This document shows, piece by piece, positions 23,503 to 34,248 of a DNA stretch of 64,000 nucleotides. Where the stretch lies: positions 1 to 64,000 of the forward strand of contig JSYX01000044.1 in NCBI GenBank assembly GCA_000787465.1, given 5' to 3'. Position numbers and translations under genes: made by a program. Positions within the stretch are counted from its first letter, which is position 1; every line of letters begins with the position of its first letter. Below the pieces are notes generated by a model. The model was not told the DNA's origin and did no database searches. It was given only the letters and a program-made list of their open reading frames with translations. Source of the stretch: Thermomucor indicae-seudaticae. Lineage: Eukaryota; Mucoromycota; Mucoromycetes; Mucorales; Lichtheimiaceae.

Positions 23503-25064
23503 TCACACGAGTTTCACTATGCTTTCTTTTTGACTTCGATCAATTATCACGAATTTAAAGGCACTTAGCCTGTAAATAGCCTGCGTTCCTACGTTGTCTC
23601 TCAGACCTAGTGAGACAGCATAACCATTTGCAGTTTCCCGAAGGTCCGCAAGGGACATGCCATCGTCTCCTTTGTCTTCAAGTATTTTCATTATTTTTGC
23701 CATGACCTTGGCTTCGGCAGTAGCTCCCGGTATTTCCAGATCTGAAAGAATTACACTTAGTAGCTCATGGCGTGCAGCCCTATCATCAATGCCCTCAGTT
23801 AAAAAAGAATACAGGAACCCAGGTCTAGTCCAACGTGTTTACCTCAGTCTGCCTTCAATTGGCGTCTCAACCGTGGTACGGCCGTACAAGATACTTTGTA
23901 CTCTGTTACGTAAACTTGATAATGGATCCCCTTGTGCTGTGCCTTGTATAGGCAAATGACTAGAATCCGGGTCCGCCGTTGTAGTTTCGATGTCTGATGT
24001 CCGTTCCGAGATAATGGCAATCCGTGTTGACTCTAAAGATTCCTCTAAATACACTGGTGAGCACAGGATCCCAATGAGCCTTTGCAACATGCAGCTTACG
24101 GTATCTAGCAAGTTCTTGCCTTTTCGCTTCAATGGCATCCTCCAACCTTTTGATCTCCTGTTCAGTATTTTTTAGTCCAACATAGGGCGGTATTTAGATC
24201 CTTTTCCTTTAAGCCACTACCATTTCGTCTTGCTCTCGTTGCACATTCGGTTCTGGTTCCTGATTTTACGTTCAGTTAGGTTATCAACTAGACATGGTCA
24301 GCTACATACCATTTCTGAGGACTGACTCTCTTGTCTGCTACTACTAGCCGTTGCAACTGGCACGGATGACGATGACTTTTGCCGTTGTGTCTCCTGTTGA
24401 TGTGTTCGGTCTCTGGATGCTTGTTCTGCTGCTATCCTTGAAAGTTGATCCAACTCCTCTTTGTTCTTCATAGCGCAATACACTGTCAGATACTCGCCCC
24501 CTAAGTTTGTCTCAGCTCTTGGCGACTTACGCTCTGATAAGTCGTATCCAGATAGTCCAAATTGATTTGTAGATCATCAAGCCGCGCTACCAAGCTCTCG
24601 ATTCGTTTCTGCGCGTCTGGATCTTCACTATTTACATACTGTTCAGTCAGTGTCTCGTCCTGCAACTGTCAATAACTTTTGCAATACCATATTTCATTAA
24701 GTTTTATTGCTGCCAATAATATATGCTCCAAATTGGACCGTACTGCTTGTGGATCACGCGCAATGTTTTCCTGAATTGTATCCCATTGAAATCTGTTACG
24801 TGACCCCAGAGACTTCAGTTGACAGCATTTCCTTCAAACGTATGGACGCTTGTACCTGGAGAAGACTGATTCAGTGTCGCTAATCGCAAACAATTTGCAT
24901 TCGTCAGGTTCTACATCGCGAATATATTTCCGTTTCACGCCAGCACTGGTGCCAGGCTGTATTTGGTCGGTAACTCCGGTGGAGGTCGAAGAAAGTCGCA
25001 CGGAACCACTGCTTTTAGAGTGCTTCAGTAGGTGTTCAATGGCAGAATCGAGAGACGTGAGCAT
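23503..25064 (-). CDS. Hypothetical multi-exon protein with coiled-coil segments
   Basis: I do not recognise this gene. Likely exons start at ATG 25064 (MLTSLDSAIEHLLKHSK). Later segments include WDTIQENIARDPQA, then ARLDDLQINLDYLDTTYQ, then a Glu/Arg/Gln-rich helix with KNKEELDQLSRIAAEQASRD. A basic coiled coil EIKRLEDAIEAKRQELARYR and ARYRKLHVAKAHWDPVLTS come after these. The last exon, starting about 23746, reads AEAKVMAKIMKILEDKGDDG to IVKLV and resembles a small winged-helix-like fold. GT-AG pairs fit several junctions. The step between the 24560 and 24480 exons could not be made in frame, so the model is incomplete. Composition suggests a nuclear or complex-scaffold protein. No function is assigned. 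Confidence 0.5.
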
Positions 25065-25367
25065 GAAGTGTGAACTTCAGCATTGCTGCGTTTAAAATAC
25101 AGCAACTTTTGCCGTCTAAGTGGCAACATGCTTTCGAAAAGACGTTTGTTGTGTAGCGTTATATTACCGTATGGCTTCAGCACTTTCTCCGTTTGCAATA
25201 TGTTTATCGCACCAAGAATGTTATGTACTTCTCATATCGGGAAGCGCAATTGTAGTTTATTCATTCTGGCAGTCCTGCTCATAGTTATATATACTCTGCC
25301 TGGACTTTGTTAAGTATGGCAACAATTAATAACTGGTCCGAAAGCACGTTCCAGGGTGCCCATCCCG

Positions 25368-25841
25368 TTAGTCCCCTTGTTTTGCACCAGTAAGTTGGGA
25401 CTTTATGCCGTCTAGCGTTGGGCCGACACCGCCCGAGTTCACGACGCCAAGCGGTGATGTTGCGCCATCTTTTACCATATTTGCGCCTGTAAGGATATTC
25501 GACACGGGAGGATCGGTGATTCCGGTAACAGGGTTCGTTACAAGCTGGGTTCCCGAGTCAGCAGCACCGGTTAAGCCTGCGAGTGGGTTTGCCGGTTGCT
25601 GCTGTTGCCCGTCACGCTTGGTCATGCTGAAAGCCTCATGTGATACTCGGTTGTCACTTGTAGTATGATCCATGGCATCGACGTCGAGACTCAATGTGCG
25701 GTCCATGTCATTGATATGGACAAGTGTGCTCCGCAAGGTCAAGCTGTCGTCAGCAGAATTTCCGACAGGTGCTGCTTGAATTCCATAATAGCTGAAGCAC
25801 ATCAATGCAAACGCTGCGAATGCAACTGTACGTGAATGCAT
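25368..25841 (-). CDS. Secreted precursor-like protein with KR site
   Basis: Single-exon frame of 157 residues from ATG 25841. The signal peptide MHSRTVAFAAFALMCFSYYG probably ends at IQA|APVG. An acidic pro-region follows (DDSLTLRSTLVHINDMDRTL), then the dibasic TKRDGQQQQ at residues 75-76. The C-terminal half is rich in Gly/Thr/Asn/Val (NPLAGLTGAADSG, ILTGANMV). A TATA-like GATAAATA lies about 65 bp upstream (25906-25913), the same spacing as in the three paralogs downstream. It shares their architecture, but clear homology is limited to the Gly/Ala-rich end. Confidence 0.65.
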   Translation of the reverse strand: MHSRTVAFAAFALMCFSYYGIQAAPVGNSADDSLTLRSTLVHINDMDRTLSLDVDAMDHTTSDNRVSHEAFSMTKRDGQQQQPANPLAGLTGAADSGTQLVTNPVTGITDPPVSNILTGANMVKDGATSPLGVVNSGGVGPTLDGIKSQLTGAKQGD

Positions 25842-26472
25842 GTTTAGGATTGTAAAGAGAGAGAGAAGTAAAAGATGATGAGTAGATTCCTAGTATGAAG
25901 CAGTCTATTTATCAATAATCTTGTCTCTTTGAAACCAACATTTATCTCATCCCATATCTGCTGCACATTGCTCCTTGATGGGACTGTCTCCTATAACTTC
26001 TTCTGATTTAGAGTCTCCTGCATCCGAGTGTGCTTTCCTGAATACCTGTTGCCGTGCAGCTATAATTCTTGGTCAGGAGTGGATAGTACTAAATTTGCCC
26101 TGGTTACGTGCTCTCCAGCAGAAATGACCTAACTCCTTTCAACAGGCTAAAACGATCCATTGACTTGCCGTCTTCCTCTTTCTTAGCGCGACCGAGGGTA
26201 GAGAGGGTGCGCAGAAGGCAATGGCTGTTCCCTTGATCATGTCGTCTTCTGTTACCTAGTTCAGCGGACGCTCTCCGGAGTCTTTAAAAAGATCTAAGAG
26301 AAAGTCTAATAAGGCTGCAAAGCTACTGCGTATGATGAAAATAGTGATCGCTATTGAAGCTAAAACGTGCAGTGCACTATATTGTCCGAGCCAAGACACT
26401 AATGTTTTATAAAGGAAGGTATAGTATACTGGTATACATCAATAAAAGCAGCAAGTTTTCTGTGTACGGGTA

Positions 26473-26904
26473 TTATATGCTAGCGCCCCTGAGCATGTTG
26501 CCAGCAGCAGCAGCCACTGGTTCCACTGCATTAACAGCCGTGTCCGCAACCGCCATTGGGTCAAGGCCACCACTTCCCGTGGCACCAGCAGTAGGGTCGC
26601 CTGGTGAAGAAGCATTGTTTCTGGCTGAACCGCGTTTGTAGATGGAACGTTTCCGGCCAGGACCTGCACCTACGTTTACACTCGTACCGAAACCCGCGTT
26701 CGAACCGGCACCGGCGCCTGCGTTTCCACTACCGCCACCAACGAGCGAACGAACGGTGTTCGTAACGTCTTGTGCAACACCTTCAGCAATGCCACCCGCG
26801 GCACTAACTTCGGATGGGATGTCTTTAACGTCGGCAAAGCCTTGACTAGCAATACCAGCAATGAGACAGGTAGCAATAGCAATGGCAATAACGAATGATC
26901 GCAT
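26473..26904 (-). CDS. Secreted dibasic-cassette precursor, paralog 1
   Basis: 143 residues, no intron, ATG at 26904 (a longer upstream frame lacks an ATG-led signal peptide). Layout: signal peptide MRSFVIAIAIATCLIAGIAS (1-20); Gly/Ala-rich region with no Cys; cassette RKR-SIYKR-G with dibasic pairs at 85-86 and 90-91; Asn/Ser/Pro linker; GGLDPMAVADTAVNA (112-126); C-terminus AGNMLRGASI. The paralogs at 27.9 and 30.1 kb keep each of these blocks. Dibasic KR sites after a signal peptide are typical Kex2 substrates, so a short SIYKR-flanked product or a GSARNN-starting C-terminal product is possible (inference). TATA (ATATAAAG) at 26962-26969. Confidence 0.75.
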   Translation of the reverse strand: MRSFVIAIAIATCLIAGIASQGFADVKDIPSEVSAAGGIAEGVAQDVTNTVRSLVGGGSGNAGAGAGSNAGFGTSVNVGAGPGRKRSIYKRGSARNNASSPGDPTAGATGSGGLDPMAVADTAVNAVEPVAAAAGNMLRGASI

Positions 26905-27052
26905 GTCAGAAGTGTGTGTAATGTTCGGATAGCGAAGCAAGCCCTTGATGAGTTCATCAGCTTTATATCTTCCTTGAATAAGCGAGCCCTTCAGTGAAAT
27001 TCTGTCTTCTGGGGAGGGCAATCGGGAGTTTGCTCTGTTAGCTTTGATAATA

Positions 27053-27106
27053 ATCTCCTTTTACTGATCCTGGAGGCAATCTACAAAGGAGGCAGAGGGC
27101 TTGTCC
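27053..27106 (-). promoter_or_regulatory. Conserved upstream block of secreted paralog 1
   Basis: About 150 bp upstream of the ATG. On the plus strand it contains TTTTACTGATCCTGGAGGCA followed by ATCTACAAAGGAGG. It aligns with blocks at 28514-28564 and 30585-30640, which sit at the same distance from the other two paralogs. It is a likely transcription-factor site or duplicated promoter core. Confidence 0.6.
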
Positions 27107-27898
27107 TTTTATCGGAGAGTTTGCATGCAGTATCTTGAGAAGCAACAGCGTTCTGGATATGATGGCAGGAGAACTTACTCATTAATATATCTTATACTTA
27201 TGCACCCTTATCTCCTGTAAGAACTGAACGAATTGTTGGCTCGTCTGTCCTTTGACGTGTCGTAGTTTTCTCTGGTTTGTATAGGATGGATCGGCACCCG
27301 GTCTAGAGTACGCATCGGACTTCACTAGAGCGTTCACTTGGTCTGCATTACCCTGCTTCCTCGTTGATCTTCTTAGACCAGTGATTAAGGAGATCTTGCA
27401 AGAATCGCCATGGAGAAGCCAGGAAAACCACAACTATGAGGTGCCTTGCGGGTCACTAGGCAAGAACTTTAAAACATATCTGTCTAGACTGCTTCCTGTG
27501 CTATGGATCGGAAGTCATTACAGTATCTGCCCTGGATGCTACATAAGATATTGCTGTATGTTGGCAGCTTCCTTTGCCGTTATCTGTATGCTTTGACGCT
27601 TGCTATAATCCATACTGAGTTCCTGTGAGCATAGTAGTGATGGGTGCATCACGTTAAGACGTATTCATATACTCGATAAGAAAACTCCAGCAACAGTTGG
27701 CAGAAAGATTAGTAGATTCCAGAAGCATTGTAAGCTGGGAAATTAACCACTAGCCATCAAAGAGAGTTCAGACATGCAGCATATCATATTCAACGAGCCA
27801 CGGTACCCAGTGTCTTGTAAAGAGAGGTATATTTTTCGTCATATACATCAACAAATTAAGCAAAATAAAGCAGCAAAATGTAGTTTATGTCATGGGTA
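27107..27898. other. Spacer between paralogs 1 and 2
   Basis: Short frames only (27182-27433 minus, 27381-27596 plus) with no family likeness. The paralog 2 3' flank at 27823-27880 resembles the paralog 1 and 3 3' flanks, with a TATACATCA-type word. Confidence 0.4.
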
Positions 27899-28366
27899 TT
27901 AGAGGTTCGCTCCATTGAACACGTTTCCAGCAGTATTGGCGGCAGCACCAGTTACTTGGTCCGCTGCACCCACAGCCATGTTTGCAACCGTCAAAGGATC
28001 AAGGCCTCCCGGAGCGGGGGCAGCAGCAGCAGTGTCTGGGGAAGCAGCGGCAGCGTCGTTTCCACGCTTGTAGACGGAACGTTTTTGGCCAGTCAAGTTT
28101 CCGAGACCCAAGGATTCACCCATAGCACCGTTAGCAGACCCACCAGCAGCGCCATTAGCAGCACCGTTAGCAGCGAGCGAATTGATAAGCGATTTAGCAC
28201 CCGTAAGTTCACTTGTAGCGCCTTTAGCAGCACTTCCAGCAGAGCCAAGTTCGGAGGTGACGCCTTGTACAGTTGATGTAAGGTCAGGAGCTTGAGCAAC
28301 AGGAGCGGCGTGAGAAGCAGCAATGAGGTAGGCAGCAGTAGCAACGGCAACAATAAAGGATCGCAT
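27899..28366 (-). CDS. Secreted dibasic-cassette precursor, paralog 2
   Basis: 155 residues, single exon. Signal peptide MRSFIVAVATAAYLIAASHA (1-20), mature start APVAQAPDLT shared with paralog 3, then an Ala/Gly/Asn-rich region. The cassette QKR-SVYKR-G has dibasic pairs at 95-96 and 100-101. An Ala/Pro linker follows, then GGLDPLTVANMAVGAADQV and the C-terminus AGNVFNGANL. It has no cysteine and no N-terminal basic region after the signal. TATA (rc of ttatatag) lies at 28430-28437, about 65 bp upstream. This is the longest and most typical copy of the family and a good query for a search. Confidence 0.78.
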   Translation of the reverse strand: MRSFIVAVATAAYLIAASHAAPVAQAPDLTSTVQGVTSELGSAGSAAKGATSELTGAKSLINSLAANGAANGAAGGSANGAMGESLGLGNLTGQKRSVYKRGNDAAAASPDTAAAAPAPGGLDPLTVANMAVGAADQVTGAAANTAGNVFNGANL

Positions 28367-28513
28367 GATATATTGAAAAAGTGTAATTTTTTAGATGGCA
28401 AAGCTTTGGTGAACCATCAATCAGTCTGGTTTATATAGCCTTCTTGAATATGGGACTTAGTGAGGACCCGTTTTAGGGGTGAGGACGGGAGCTTGTTGTC
28501 CCTGGGGATAAAG

Positions 28514-28564
28514 ATCTCTCTACTGATTCCCGGAGGCGATGTACAAAAGGGGGTGTGGGGGACC
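28514..28564 (-). promoter_or_regulatory. Conserved upstream block of secreted paralog 2
   Basis: About 148 bp upstream of the paralog 2 ATG. The plus strand reads TCTACTGATTCCCGGAGGCG and then ATGTACAAAAGGGGG, aligning base for base over most of its length with the blocks of paralogs 1 and 3. Confidence 0.6.
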
Positions 28565-29190
28565 AGAATGGTTGTTACTGCTCAAGGAGGTCTATGAAGT
28601 CTTTTGAGCCGGAACGGTGGTATGGAAGAAGAAAATCCCGTTGTTAGCACAACACGATATCTTCTACAGCACGAATTGGGCTCCTGGATTAAGTTGAATC
28701 GATTGTCTACATCGGTAGTTCTTACATACATGCTTCAGTTTCTTTGCTTTCTGACATGGATGCCGTGGCCGAGAATGTGTTCCAAAGCATCACTCCATAG
28801 GCGTCGTCTGATTCCTTGCTGATCTTCCTTGCATATCAGCGGCTGATGAAATATTACCAGATTTGACATAGATCAGGCCACTGCAGACGCTCCGCCCTCC
28901 CTGAGAACTCAAGTAATGAGAGCACTACTACTGGAATCCTATCAAGGTGAATGCTCGTTTTCTGTGTTCTATAAGGATGTGGTGGCTAAAGGTTGTGGAT
29001 ATTCCGAAATATCACAACCGTATATCACTGAAACCGGTGGCGCTGTACGTCATGTGCTTCGGGATCACTTCGGAAAAGAAATTTTAAAGTTAGTGCATAG
29101 ATTTTTCATGCTTTAGCGCTGACATGTTGCCGATTTATACACTGATCTAAGAGAAAGTAATCAAGCTCACAAGGCTGCGCCATCACGCTT
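28565..29190. other. Spacer between paralog 2 and the 29.2-kb ORF
   Basis: No supported gene. A ~35-bp segment at 29144-29178 repeats 26291-26320 with a small insertion (GATCTAAGAGAAAGT ... AAGGCTGC). Each lies downstream of a gene of this island, so part of the spacer is duplicated too. Confidence 0.4.
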
Positions 29191-29690
29191 TTAGCTAGAC
29201 TGGACGGATTCCCATTCTCCGCCAGAAGTCAGAAGTTCAAACACTCTGCACGCATCTTTATTACAGGAATCGCTTGAGTCAGCGCCTGACACGGAACTGT
29301 CACACGGTGATGCGGTTCCGGCAGACGCCGCGGTTGCTGTACCGTGATTGATCTTTGGCTTCACTTGGACAGGCTCATTATTGTAGGATAACAGCTCATT
29401 GTAATCCAAGTTCAGATAAAAAGGAGCAGAGCTACCGCAGTGAGGCAAATAGTAGAAGCAAACAGGAATAACCTTTTCCAGGCACCCCTTTCTGCTGCAT
29501 TTCCTTTTCCTGTGTCATTGAGTTGAAGTCACTACAAGTCTGTTTGAGTTGCAAAATGATTGCTCTATCATGGAAGCTTTCTTTGCCATAATCTGTCTCG
29601 AAATCTACGATGTTCCTTGTTGAGTTCGTGCGCTCCAAAAGAGTTGAGGACTCGTCGCGTTTTAAACCGGATATAAGTCCTTGTTATCCA
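29191..29690 (-). CDS. Possible two-exon small protein, 5' end unresolved
   Basis: Two minus-strand frames can be joined by a ~41-nt GT-AG intron (about 29420-29465). The upstream frame has LKRDESSTLLERTNSTRNIV and LQLKQTCSDFNSMTQEKEMQ. The downstream frame has SSAPFYLNLDYNELLSYNNE and an Ala/Thr/Ser/Cys-rich end (CNKDACRVFELL). A dibasic KRD is present as in its neighbours, but no ATG with a signal peptide could be attached. Partial or decayed; function unknown. Confidence 0.3.
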
Positions 29691-30060
29691 GGCGATCAGA
29701 GGTTAAGTTATTGATATGTCCTTCTCTGAGTAGGTATCTATGCACCACGGCCAAGCTGAGTCACACTTACTATCCGAAATATGCCTATTCTCTTGGCCAT
29801 GTCATTTTTCCGTTGCGTGAACTTAGTGAAGGTATTTTTCCGCAATAGAAAGCTTTAAGAATACTTGGAGAAGAGCGCAGTAGACCGAAAAGCCACTGTA
29901 GACTAGAAAGCAGTTAATAGTCGTGAAAAGATGGTTGAATGCAATGCATATGCTTCTCTCGGTGCCGCAGCATTACAAAAAGGGTAGACTATATATCTTA
30001 TTCATATACATCAGCGAGAATAAGAGGGAAACTAGCGAATTGAGTTGTATGCAACAGGCA

Positions 30061-30447
30061 TTAGGAGCCAACACCCATGAGCATGTTGCCAACAGCATCC
30101 GATGTGCCGGCAGTTACTGGGTTCGCCAAGTTAAGAGCGGTGTCCACAACTGTCACCGGATCAAGGCCTGATCCACCGCTTCCGGCAGAGGCAGGAGAAC
30201 AAGCATCATCCCCGCCTGGACTACACTTGTAGGTTGACCTTTTTTGTGGATCCGAGCTTCCACCGGCACCGGCGCTGCCAGTGAGCGAACCAATGAGCGA
30301 CTGAGGATCCGTAAGCTTATTTAGAGCAGTGGGGCCTTGTACAGTTCCAATGGACGGTGTAAGATCAGGAGCTTGAGCAGCGGGTGCAGCGTGGACCCCA
30401 GCGAAGAGGCAAACGGCAGTAGAAATAGGAATAATGAAGGATCGCAT
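30061..30447 (-). CDS. Secreted dibasic-cassette precursor, paralog 3 (variant cassette)
   Basis: 128 residues, single exon. Signal peptide MRSFIIPISTAVCLFAGVHA, then APAAQAPDLT as in paralog 2. The cassette is QKR-STYKC-S: the first KR (69-70) is kept but the second dibasic pair has become KC (74-75), and a second Cys occurs at 83. C-terminal blocks GLDPVTVVDTALN and VGNMLMGVGS are kept. TATA (ATATATAAAGC, rc) at 30503-30512. Loss of one cleavage site together with gain of a Cys pair suggests divergence of product, or relaxed constraint. Confidence 0.75.
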   Translation of the reverse strand: MRSFIIPISTAVCLFAGVHAAPAAQAPDLTPSIGTVQGPTALNKLTDPQSLIGSLTGSAGAGGSSDPQKRSTYKCSPGGDDACSPASAGSGGSGLDPVTVVDTALNLANPVTAGTSDAVGNMLMGVGS

Positions 30448-30584
30448 GGTAAACGTTTATCTTCAGGTCGCCGTATCCATGATGGTTCCATGTACTATTA
30501 GCTTTATATATGCTCGTTGATATAGATACTCCTTGATGAGACGCGCTCTTAAGGAGACGGGCGCTATTGCGCCACACGGTAAAG

Positions 30585-30640
30585 GTCTCCGTTTTTACTG
30601 AATCCCGAAAGTGATACACAAAAGAGACAGAAGCCTTGTT
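30585..30640 (-). promoter_or_regulatory. Conserved upstream block of secreted paralog 3
   Basis: About 138 bp upstream of the ATG. The plus strand reads TCTCCGTTTTTACTGAATCC, then GTGATACACAAAAGAGACAG. It aligns with the blocks upstream of paralogs 1 and 2. The flanking text also shares a GGCTCAAGGAG-like word with the paralog 2 promoter. Confidence 0.58.
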
Positions 30641-31556
30641 GCGGCTCAAGGAGTATGTGTGACACCCGATGGCGACTCAAGTATGACAATGGAAGTTAAA
30701 AGAAGGACAAGGAGAATCCAGGAGGAGACGCTACAACACTTGCGATAGAGCAATCAAAGGGTGGCACACACGTATACTTTGGATATACGAGAATCTAAAG
30801 TGTTACCAGGGTATTCATTGTTAAATCCCATGACTCCTCTTAAGCCGCTTGTCTTCTTCATAATCAAGCCCTCGTTTTCGCAACATCGATGTTTTGTGTG
30901 GACTAAAGTGGAACAAATGTGCCTAGAGAAGGGTATACCACTCTTGCTTTATTGTGCCATGATGGGAAAAAGGCCCACCACCGATTGCCGGATAACGTGG
31001 ATCAATTCACTCAAGTGCCGTTCTGAAGCCGTTCCTGCAGCGGCTGGCTCCTACAGATTATGTCGTTGCTTCCCGACTTTTTGCATCCATAGTTTCGATA
31101 AACAGGATGCAGGAAGCGCGCAATATTTTAAAGAGGGAGATCTGCATTGTTTGGTGGGATTTCTATATAGCTGGCTATAACGGTTTCTATTATTGATCAA
31201 CGTTATTCAAATCAAGTATGCACCCTTGTCTTTCAACTTCCTCCCATCCGTTGTTATTTGACTTGCATTAGTCCGGACATGCCACTCAGCCAGGTTTTCC
31301 CAAATTGTTCATAGATTAGCAATAAAAGTTCTCGAGATCAGACGTACCGGGGCAATAAACGGTTCATTATTAATAACGTGTGCATGTGCGACAAGGTCCT
31401 CGTACTCACAAATATCATAAAACGGAATCAGTGACGCAAGCCATGTCTGCATGCAGCCATAAGTTTTCAATTTTGCCATATCATATAACATACACAATGA
31501 AAGCAACTTATGAAGCAAATTTGGAAAATCATCATTAAAGCCATATACATACTAAT
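30641..31556. other. No supported gene between paralog 3 and DED1
   Basis: A plus frame at 30761-31180 and a minus fragment at 31309-31518 (with LASLIPFYDICEYEDLVAHA) are open, but no splice partners, domain or signal peptide could be found. Confidence 0.35.
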
Positions 31557-33773
<2,217 letters not shown>

Positions 33774-34248
33774 GATCGGTACAAGGATGACTGAAGACCA
33801 CTGAAAGTCAGGTACAGAAACCTGATTTTTCTAACTTTTTCAAAAAAGGTCAATCAGCGGGTCCTAAAAATTCAGGGCCAGTGTTATGAAAACGGTGATC
33901 GTTACACAAAGTCACCAGCTTTTTCATTGTTCAAGCAAGAGCCCATTTTCAAAGAGCCTTGCTTGGCAATTCTGTGTTTTTTTTTCGCTAAATGACAAAA
34001 AGGTGCTTATTCGAAAAAAGACGTTTTTAACATTTGCTTCTGTTTATATATCAACAGCTTGTCTTCCAGCTTTCCGTAACTTTCATTACGCAAATGTTAT
34101 TAGACACAAAGTACGAAGGAAGTTACAGGATGTGATGAATATTGCAGTGATAGATAGGTATTATACAGAGTACAGAACAAACGAACGGCTTAGTTTTCGC
34201 CAGGTAGTACGCTTTCATCAAAGGGACGACGATGAAAAGGTAGATTAA
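33774..34248. other. Intergenic upstream of DED1
   Basis: Probable DED1 promoter. A 120-codon plus frame here is AT-rich and has no domain likeness. Confidence 0.35.

Noticed and set aside
27887..28276. Plus-strand Ser-rich frame opposite secreted paralog 2
   Set aside because: Antisense of Ala/Gly codons; the minus frame has the signal peptide, paralogs and promoter.
31309..31518. Minus fragment with LASLIPFYDICEYEDLVAHA
   Set aside because: Reads protein-like, but no start in context, splice partner or homology could be shown; kept only as a note in the intergenic entry.
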